Assembly: GCA_035315125.1 (NCBI GenBank)
Contig: DATFYI010000134.1
Location: forward strand, 1 to 7,368
Origin: DATFYI01 sp035315125
Lineage (GTDB): Bacteria > Chloroflexota > Anaerolineae > Anaerolineales > Anaerolineaceae
Length of the DNA: 7,368 nucleotides
Direction of reading: 5' to 3'
Under the pieces are notes generated by a model. That model had not been told where the DNA came from. It saw only the letters and a program-made list of their open reading frames with translations, and did not search any database. Below are positions 1 to 6,653 of the stretch, in pieces. The translations under genes were made by a program, and so were the position numbers. Numbering within the stretch: the first letter of the stretch is position 1; the number at the start of each line of letters is the position of its first letter.

Positions 1-612
1 CAACCGCCCCTCAATCTTTCCTTGCGGGCGCGTCTTTCCGCACCCGGCCTGCCGGGCACCTGGGGATTTGGCTTCTGGAACGATCCTTTCAATGCCAGCC
101 TGGGTATAGGCGGCACCGCCCGGCGTACACCCGCCCTGCCCGATACCACCTGGTTTTTCTACGGCTCTCCCGCCAACTATCTGGCCTTTCGCGACGACCA
201 TCCAGCACACGGCCTGCTAGCCGCCACCTTTGCCTCGACCGATATACCGCCTTTCCTCTTGGCCCTGGCATTACCGTTGGCACCGCTGCTGGCCTGGCCG
301 CGCTCGGCCAGGCTATTCCGCCGCTTGACCAGAGCCATTATTCGTGAAGACGCAGCCCAACTGCAAATCGACGTGACAGAATGGCATGATTATCGCCTGG
401 AACTGGAGCTTCGGCAAGCGCGCTTTCTATTGGACGGCCAACACGTCTTCGAGACGCCCGTAGTTCCTCGCTCTCGTTTGGGTTTCGTTTTATGGATCGA
501 TAACCAATTTGCCGCCTTTCCGCCCGACGGCCGCCTGCGTTTCGGCACGCTGGAAAATCCGGCGCCGGCTTGGCTGGAAATTCAGGATATTAAAATAGAA
601 AGCCGAGCGTAA
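1..612 (+). CDS. C-terminal part of a hypothetical protein with a concanavalin A-like (LamG-type) look
   Basis: The frame is open from the first base, so the true start lies outside the window; 203 codons are visible before TAA. The TTG at 22 is probably an internal codon. The piece begins with a motif rich in Trp and Gly (GFGFWNDPF, visible residues 22-30). It ends with alternating beta-like strands containing WHDYRLELEL, a 'LLDGQ' turn and 'GFVLWIDNQ', which resembles the C-terminal strands of concanavalin A-like or LamG-type sandwich domains. Between them, around visible residues 82-99, lies a strongly hydrophobic stretch (IPPFLLALALPLAPLLAW) followed by basic residues (RSARLFRRL), which could be a membrane-contacting helix inserted in the fold. 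No catalytic residues can be assigned, so binding or hydrolysis of a carbohydrate is only a possibility. The gene converges on the prenyltransferase gene and shares a terminator-like hairpin with it. Coding status is secure; function is not. Confidence 0.82.
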   Translation, partial: QPPLNLSLRARLSAPGLPGTWGFGFWNDPFNASLGIGGTARRTPALPDTTWFFYGSPANYLAFRDDHPAHGLLAATFASTDIPPFLLALALPLAPLLAWPRSARLFRRLTRAIIREDAAQLQIDVTEWHDYRLELELRQARFLLDGQHVFETPVVPRSRLGFVLWIDNQFAAFPPDGRLRFGTLENPAPAWLEIQDIKIESRA

Positions 613-624
613 GTGTTACGCTCG
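604..624. terminator. Bidirectional terminator-like hairpin between convergent genes
   Basis: A perfect 9-bp stem, CGAGCGTAA / TTACGCTCG, encloses a 3-base loop. The left arm contains the TAA stop codon (610-612) of the upstream plus-strand gene. Read on the minus strand, the stem is followed by a U-rich run (GCTTTCTATTTTA), which suits termination of the prenyltransferase transcript whose stop is at 657. On the plus strand only a short ACCCTTT follows. Position between converging genes supports a shared intrinsic terminator. Confidence 0.7.
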
Positions 625-656
625 ACCCTTTGATTCGAATTTACAGGCTGGCTTCT

Positions 657-1652
657 CTAAATAGCCTTGATCACCAGACTCAGGATCAGTCCCAGCAAAA
701 ACAGGGCGCCGTAGCCTTTGTTCTGCAAAAAGGCCGAAGCCGAGAACCACAGCGGCCAGGTGTCAGCCGGATAATCGGCCGGACGCTCGGCCGGCTTGGG
801 TTTCAGGAAGATCGGCAGCACTGTCTTCATATTATAGAGCGCCAGCAGCACGATCAGCATGACCGGCGAGAAATAACCGCCGATCACCAGATAAACCAGG
901 GTCAGATATTGCAGCGCCATCATAACCAGCGCCGTATAGCGGGCCGCCTTCTCGCCAATGATGACCGGCACGGTGTAGATGTGCTTGGCCTTATCCTGCG
1001 GCAGCTTGTCGATGTGCTTGCCGAACAACACCGTGGTTGGTCCAAAGGCATACGGCAGGCTGGCGATCACCACATTCCAGTCCCAGTGCCCGGTAATGAC
1101 GAAATACCCCCCTGCGATCATCAGCGGCCCCCAAATCACGATCACCGCCAGCTCGCCCAGCCCGATGTATTTGAGCGGAAAAGTGTAGAATAGCACGAAC
1201 AACACGCCGACCGCCATCAAAATCAATGCCAGCGTGCCTCCGTAAATCACCAGCGGGATGCCGGCTGCCACCGCAATCAAACCGGTCACCGCAATGTAAA
1301 CCAGCTCCTGGCGGATAGTCATCAGCCCCTGTTGCACCGGCTGTGGACCGTACAGGGTGCGGAAATAATTGTCCTTATCCACCCCGCGTGAGTAATCGGT
1401 CAGATCGTTGACCATGTTATTGGTGGCATGGGCAAAAATCAGCCCGATGGCCAGCAGCAGCCAGCGGCCAAAATTGAATTCACCTGCCCGAATCGCCAGC
1501 AGACCGGCAATGGCGGCCGAGAAAAATGTCATAATCAATACGGCGGCGCGGGTCGAGACCAGCCAGCGCGAAATCACATCCAGGTGGTCCCACTCATCTT
1601 TTTCCAACCTGGGAATAACCTGCAGCGCCTTTTTCCACATCGATACGTTCAT
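657..1652 (-). CDS. MenA-like UbiA-family polyprenyltransferase, 331 residues
   Basis: This is an integral membrane enzyme of the UbiA superfamily, which transfers an isoprenoid chain from a polyprenyl diphosphate to an aromatic or other acceptor. The first aspartate motif is N82-D83-x2-D86-x5-D92, within NDLTDYSRGVD. It is followed by a GP..VQQG stretch, the arrangement seen in MenA (1,4-dihydroxy-2-naphthoate prenyltransferase; NDxxDxxxGxD then R.GP....G). The second acidic motif is HIDKLPQD (residues 213-220), with D-x4-D instead of the usual D-x3-D, followed by T227..G233E, as in the family. About eight or nine hydrophobic helices are visible, for example near residues 36-54, 64-78, 116-136, 140-160, 167-186, 238-258, 261-275 and 314-330. 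The ATG at 1652 is preceded by AGGAG with a 10-base gap. Menaquinone synthesis is the best guess, but the acceptor cannot be fixed from sequence, so no gene symbol is assigned. It lies downstream of the flavin reductase on the same strand with its own promoter-like sequence. Confidence 0.88.
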   Translation of the reverse strand: MNVSMWKKALQVIPRLEKDEWDHLDVISRWLVSTRAAVLIMTFFSAAIAGLLAIRAGEFNFGRWLLLAIGLIFAHATNNMVNDLTDYSRGVDKDNYFRTLYGPQPVQQGLMTIRQELVYIAVTGLIAVAAGIPLVIYGGTLALILMAVGVLFVLFYTFPLKYIGLGELAVIVIWGPLMIAGGYFVITGHWDWNVVIASLPYAFGPTTVLFGKHIDKLPQDKAKHIYTVPVIIGEKAARYTALVMMALQYLTLVYLVIGGYFSPVMLIVLLALYNMKTVLPIFLKPKPAERPADYPADTWPLWFSASAFLQNKGYGALFLLGLILSLVIKAI

Positions 1653-1691
1653 ATCAATCCCACTCCTGATTGCATGAATAACAAATCGGAC

Positions 1692-1721
1692 AATTTAGTG
1701 AATTATAACGCTATTTGTCAA
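1692..1721 (-). promoter_or_regulatory. Promoter-like sequence for the MenA-like prenyltransferase
   Basis: On the minus strand a perfect TTGACA (1721-1716) is followed after 18 bases by TAAATT (1697-1692), which would give a leader of roughly 30-35 bases before the ATG at 1652. An exact TATAAT also lies between them (1707-1702), but only 8 bases from TTGACA and with no good -35 box of its own at the usual distance. Which -10 element is used is unclear. Either choice places a start just upstream of the AGGAG ribosome site at 1667-1663. Confidence 0.5.
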
Positions 1722-1760
1722 TGTTAGATAGCCAAAATAAACCACCCTGATCGATCTTGT

Positions 1761-1792
1761 CAAATTCTAGATGGTTTTCCATCTAGAATTTG
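1761..1792. repeat. Perfect 14-bp inverted repeat, possible terminator or operator
   Basis: The arms CAAATTCTAGATGG (1761-1774) and CCATCTAGAATTTG (1779-1792) are exact reverse complements around a TTTT loop (AAAA on the minus strand). It lies 24 bases past the stop of the flavin reductase gene and about 110 bases before the prenyltransferase start, both on the minus strand. It could therefore end the reductase transcript or act on prenyltransferase expression. Neither side has a U-run after the stem, so a classical intrinsic terminator is not fully supported. The arms are AT-rich with an internal TCTAGA. Confidence 0.75.
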
Positions 1793-1815
1793 GATCGCGG
1801 AATTAGCCTATCCGG

Positions 1816-2472
1816 TTACTCAACACGATCGATTGCCGGGTCAGGCTGCTCACCCAGCAACTCCACCCAGGCTTTCTTTAGACATGGGTAATTCTTGGCA
1901 GCTTCGGCCAGGCTGATAAACGCCACGATATTGTTAACGAAACGGTCTGCGAGCGTTGGGTTGATGATTTCGTCAGCGGAATTAAGTGCCTGGTGAACCA
2001 TAGCAAGCGAGAACATATCCGGGAAAACCCGTGCGCCCAGATGCTCGAGCGGGATGCGCAGCGACCATAGGCCCCGGTTGCCGCCGGCCATCAACAGAAC
2101 ATGTCGTTCGTTAAATGGCTGGGGCCGGTAACGAGATACCCAGTCAATCGCATTTTTGAGCACTCCTGGCATGGAGACATTATATTCTGGTGAGACAATA
2201 ATAAATGCATCATTGGCCTCCAGGCGGCGATGGAACTCTGCCGCCCCAGGGGGAAATCCTTGCCTAACCTCGCTGTCCTGATTATAAGAGGGACAGTCAA
2301 AATCTTCCATTGAAGCCATATCCACCTTTCCGCCGTTCTTTTCAACCGTCCGGGCGGCCAGCCCCGCCAAGCGGGTGTTAAGGGATTCACCCCGCAGCGA
2401 AGCAGAAAACACCAAAAACCGTATCGACTCAGGTGGTGATGGTAAGTTGGGATTATAGGATGTTATTGCCAT
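1816..2472 (-). CDS. NAD(P)H-dependent FMN reductase, flavodoxin-like, 218 residues
   Basis: This belongs to the NADPH-dependent FMN reductase family (flavodoxin-like fold), soluble enzymes that reduce flavins, quinones or other acceptors using NAD(P)H. The phosphate-binding loop is S23-A-S-L-R27-G-E-S30-L-N32, close to the family GSLRxxSxN with Ala in place of the first Gly. The second signature is SPEYNVSMPGVLKNAIDW (residues 94-111), which is nearly canonical and contacts the flavin. A GG (130-131) followed by a segment ending ARVFP continues the fold. The start is set at the ATG at 2472 because GGAGG sits 5 bases upstream. The frame is open upstream to a GTG at 2517, which would add 15 residues with no homology-like character and no ribosome site. 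The gene lies 185 bases after the oxidoreductase gene and 163 bases before the prenyltransferase gene on the same strand. The physiological acceptor is unknown. Confidence 0.9.
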   Translation of the reverse strand: MAITSYNPNLPSPPESIRFLVFSASLRGESLNTRLAGLAARTVEKNGGKVDMASMEDFDCPSYNQDSEVRQGFPPGAAEFHRRLEANDAFIIVSPEYNVSMPGVLKNAIDWVSRYRPQPFNERHVLLMAGGNRGLWSLRIPLEHLGARVFPDMFSLAMVHQALNSADEIINPTLADRFVNNIVAFISLAEAAKNYPCLKKAWVELLGEQPDPAIDRVE

Positions 2473-2482
2473 TGGATCCTCC
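2473..2482 (-). promoter_or_regulatory. Ribosome binding site that fixes the FMN reductase start
   Basis: On the minus strand GGAGG (2482-2478) precedes the ATG at 2472 with a 5-base gap. The longer alternative that begins with GTG at 2517 has no comparable purine-rich site, so the shorter protein is preferred. Confidence 0.8.
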
Positions 2483-2657
2483 AATTGAAAATTCAAGAGA
2501 TCTGATTTCCAAGGCACACTACCGGCATGGCCGCAACAACATTAATAGAATAAATACATGGAAACCGCCCTGCCTGATATTAGTATGAAGGCCATTTAAT
2601 TAGGCCAGCGTATGAATGCGCCAGTTACCGGGTTATACCAGCAACACATTGACCGAT

Positions 2658-4823
2658 TTACTGGATATGCTGCTCCACAACTTCAACAATCTCGGGCAGG
2701 TCAATACTCAATCTTTTAAGAGTTTCGACGGTTGGAATCCCATTACTCGTCCAGCCACGACGTTTATAGACCACATCCATCAGCGTGTTGTAGCGATCTT
2801 CGCGATATTTGCGCATCGCTTTCATTTTTTCTTCAGTGCTCATGCCAACCGGGTTAACGCCGACGTCCTCCAGTAATTGTTTGTCGTAGCGTTCAGAGCG
2901 CGACTCATATTCTATAACTGTGGCCGGCCCCATGGCGCGATAAGGCGGGATATCCGATTCACGGGTTCCAAAACCCATACGCAGGTTGAACACCCTTTGG
3001 AACTGGTACACCCTTTCAGATTGGCGCATCAGGTCATCCAGCGTAACCTTCTGACCGGTTACACCTTCATGGAGCCAGGTATAATTCTCAATATGCTCAG
3101 GCACCTTGGCTGGCTCCTTGGCAGTTTTATTGCTTTCCGGGATGATATCATTCCATGGCAGTTTGCACAGTCCGTGCAGGCTGAACCAGGTGCGCCAGAT
3201 TGGGAAGAAATACAACGCTTCGGCTTTATGCTCAAAAGTGGGAATTTGTTTCAAAACCTGGTCCATGAAAATCAGCCAGGCTTCATCGTGCTGTGGGCCT
3301 TTTGTGGCAAGCGCATAACCGCCCTGTTGGGCAAGCGATTCTTTTGACATGTATTCGGATATTTCCAGGCCCTTTACTTCCATTCCGATATCCTTCAGTA
3401 AGGCTGGGTCGGCATGGTATTTCTCGAAAAAGATCTTTTTCATGGCCCGTACACCCTGGCCGATCGTCAGGCCAAAGCCTTCGCCGCGCGCAATCTGATG
3501 CAGTATTTCAAACACCACGGCAGAATTTCCCCAGGTTAATTCCAATCCTCCGGTGATCTCTTTATTTAATATGCCGTATTCATAACATTCCATCGCAAAG
3601 GCCATCGAGTTGCCAAAAGAAATCGTGTCGATGGCATAGGTGTCGCAGTAAAAATTGATTTCACATATCGATTGGATGTCAAAAATCCCAAGGTTCGAAC
3701 CCACTGCCCCCAGCGTTTCATATTCGGGCCCGTTTACAAAAACCACCTGTCCGGCGTAAGGTCCGGATTGGACATGGACGTGGGGCACCCCATGACCGCA
3801 GGCCAGTGTGCATCCAAACCAGCAGTTATCCGGCCCGCGTTTGTCAAATTCTTGCTTCCAGGCTTTCCCGCCGATTTGCAGTGCATGCGGATCGCCGCCA
3901 AACCGGAAATTCTGGCAAGGTAGCAAATCAAATTCATCCATGATGTCTACCAAATGGGGAGTGCCAATCGTGCGCATCTCATTCTGAATGTCGTCAAATT
4001 GCACAATTTCTTTATTGATTCGTTGCCCGGCCTTGCGGATCAACGCCAGATCGGCAACGCCATTATTATCTCCGGTCAGATTGCTGTATTTAACCACGAT
4101 CGCCTTTATTCTTTTATCCCGAAATACTCTTCCTGAACCCCCACGCGCTGCTTGCTTGAAGCGAACTTCGTCTCGCCTCGGATCATAGTAGCTGATATTT
4201 AAACCACACAACGGGCTGTAATCGGCCGCCCTGCCTGCCGATACAACCGATACACCCTTCCATTGATTGGGGTTTTTTGCAAATCTTTCTGTCAATTGAC
4301 GGCTGAGTATATGCGTATCATAAATATCCAGTTGCGCTTCCTGGATGGATACTTCGCCGTTATCGCCGTCGATATAAATGATGACATCCTTTTTAGCTTT
4401 CCCCTGAATTTCAATTGCGTCCCAACCGGAGAATTTTAAATAGGGGCCAAAATATCCGCCGCTGTTGCTATCAATTACGGAATGCGTTTCCGGAGAGATG
4501 GTTACTACAGTCGATTTGCCGCTGCCCGGATAGGCGGTAATCCCGCCGATCGGGCCGCCGGCGATGACAATTTCATTTTCAGGATCATCCCACTGGGTTT
4601 TGGAAGTTATTCCATTCCATAGCAGCCACAAACAAAAACCACGTCCTCCGGTAAACAGCTCTTTCATTTGCTTTGTCACTGGCTTGGCTGAAATAACGTT
4701 CGAAGTTAAATCGATCTTAAGCGTCTGACCTGCATAACCGCGCTGTACTGGCTGGACATCATATTTGTAGCTGGCTAATTTCAAGAAATCTTGCTGTTGC
4801 GCTTCTAATTCCTGAGTTGTCAT
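2658..4823 (-). CDS. Aldehyde:ferredoxin oxidoreductase (AOR) family protein, large variant, 721 residues
   Basis: The family uses a tungsten or molybdenum bis-pterin cofactor and one [4Fe-4S] cluster, typically to oxidise aldehydes to acids with ferredoxin. The N-terminal domain (about 30-245) shows GGRGF (59-63), GPIGGITAYPGSGK (90-103) and an ARGGSGRVFRDKRIKAIVV stretch (226-244), all typical of AOR. GPEYETLGAVGSN (365-377) is the conserved centre. Cluster ligands are probably C334, C338, C342 and C553; the first pair is spaced C-x3-C, whereas classical AOR has C-x2-C. The two pterin motifs DxxGL(C/D) read D394-TYAI-D399 and S548-LHGL-C553, so the second lacks its Asp. At 721 residues it is longer than the roughly 605 of classical AOR, with about 25 extra residues at the N-terminus and extra sequence after residue 560. 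The ATG at 4823 has AGAGGAG 7 bases upstream. No signal peptide is visible, so it is probably cytoplasmic. Substrate is unknown. Confidence 0.93.
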   Translation of the reverse strand: MTTQELEAQQQDFLKLASYKYDVQPVQRGYAGQTLKIDLTSNVISAKPVTKQMKELFTGGRGFCLWLLWNGITSKTQWDDPENEIVIAGGPIGGITAYPGSGKSTVVTISPETHSVIDSNSGGYFGPYLKFSGWDAIEIQGKAKKDVIIYIDGDNGEVSIQEAQLDIYDTHILSRQLTERFAKNPNQWKGVSVVSAGRAADYSPLCGLNISYYDPRRDEVRFKQAARGGSGRVFRDKRIKAIVVKYSNLTGDNNGVADLALIRKAGQRINKEIVQFDDIQNEMRTIGTPHLVDIMDEFDLLPCQNFRFGGDPHALQIGGKAWKQEFDKRGPDNCWFGCTLACGHGVPHVHVQSGPYAGQVVFVNGPEYETLGAVGSNLGIFDIQSICEINFYCDTYAIDTISFGNSMAFAMECYEYGILNKEITGGLELTWGNSAVVFEILHQIARGEGFGLTIGQGVRAMKKIFFEKYHADPALLKDIGMEVKGLEISEYMSKESLAQQGGYALATKGPQHDEAWLIFMDQVLKQIPTFEHKAEALYFFPIWRTWFSLHGLCKLPWNDIIPESNKTAKEPAKVPEHIENYTWLHEGVTGQKVTLDDLMRQSERVYQFQRVFNLRMGFGTRESDIPPYRAMGPATVIEYESRSERYDKQLLEDVGVNPVGMSTEEKMKAMRKYREDRYNTLMDVVYKRRGWTSNGIPTVETLKRLSIDLPEIVEVVEQHIQ

Positions 4824-4830
4824 AAAAATG

Positions 4831-4837
4831 CTCCTCT
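4831..4837 (-). promoter_or_regulatory. Strong ribosome binding site of the AOR-family gene
   Basis: AGAGGAG on the minus strand lies 7 bases before the ATG at 4823. It supports that start and the unusual N-terminal extension of about 25 residues ahead of the first conserved AOR strand. Confidence 0.75.
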
Positions 4838-4960
4838 GGGTTTTCTATGAAATTGAAAATAAATCGATTGGGATGGACTTTGAAGGAAGAAACAGCACGA
4901 ATATCGATTCTGATTACCATGATGGAAACAAGTCATCGCAACGCTTCCAGTGCCTCGTTC

Positions 4961-4989
4961 ATTATATATGAATACCGCCGTCCATTCAA
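4961..4989 (-). promoter_or_regulatory. Sigma70-like promoter for the AOR-family gene
   Basis: On the minus strand TTGAAT (4989-4984) and a perfect TATAAT (4966-4961) are separated by exactly 17 bases. Transcription would begin near 4953-4955, giving an untranslated leader of about 130 bases before the ATG at 4823. I recognise no molybdenum/tungsten cofactor riboswitch or other known leader element in that stretch. Confidence 0.6.
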
Positions 4990-5025
4990 CCGAGCATAAT
5001 AATAAAAAATGCTTGTCAGAAATCA

Positions 5026-5055
5026 CAAATATTTGAGTTACTTGCATTATAATGC
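5026..5055. promoter_or_regulatory. Two palindromes in the cobQ upstream region, one containing a -10 box
   Basis: CAAATATTTG (5026-5035) and GCATTATAATGC (5044-5055) are both exact palindromes, with centres 19 bases apart. The second contains TATAAT (5048-5053), a likely -10 element for cobQ that would give a leader of about 58 bases. No good -35 box stands 16-18 bases upstream of it. A promoter without a -35 box and covered by palindromes is compatible with control by a dimeric regulator; the regulator is unknown. The -10 box can be read on both strands because of the symmetry. Confidence 0.45.
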
Positions 5056-5118
5056 CAGCATTCTGAGCGCTTCACACTCCAGGGTGATTCCTTTTCCCCA
5101 GCAAACGGAATACCAGCC

Positions 5119-6528
<1,410 letters not shown>

Positions 6529-6563
6529 AACATTATTCTCATATTTAATTTACAACTTAATCT

Positions 6564-6572
6564 TGCTATAAT
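6564..6572 (+). promoter_or_regulatory. Extended -10 promoter upstream of the TPR gene
   Basis: TGCTATAAT forms an extended -10 element (TGn plus a perfect TATAAT at 6567-6572). The best -35 match at 17 bases is a poor TTTAAT (6544-6549), as is common for extended -10 promoters. The surroundings, between the cobQ stop at 6528 and the TPR gene, are AT-rich. It would give a leader of about 75-105 bases depending on the start codon used. Confidence 0.5.
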
Positions 6573-6653
6573 AATCACAGGTAAAAAGAAAATGAAATGG
6601 TTCGCGCTTTTCAATGCTGCCGGGTTTGGCAGTAGCGACTCAACTTATTCCCA

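Noticed and set aside
630..1193. 187-codon open frame on the plus strand antisense to the prenyltransferase
   Set aside because: The translation is rich in Gln, Arg and His without any domain pattern, and the opposite strand encodes an unmistakable UbiA-family protein. It is a shadow frame.
2589..2606. GGCC...GGCC possible terminator hairpin after the AOR-family gene
   Set aside because: Only four base pairs form around a nine-base loop with mismatches, and no T-run follows. I see no convincing terminator or promoter in 2473-2657.
2877..3347. 156-codon plus-strand frame within the AOR-family gene
   Set aside because: It is antisense to conserved AOR sequence, including the C553 region, and has no domain or ribosome site.
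4820..5047. 75-codon minus-strand frame overlapping the AOR start
   Set aside because: It covers the leader and promoter region, has no ribosome site or recognisable motif, and its composition is that of non-coding AT-rich DNA.
5056..5118. Possible cobalamin riboswitch before cobQ
   Set aside because: The B12-box-like GCCACTG and the other conserved core segments are absent, and the leader of about 58 bases is too short for this riboswitch.
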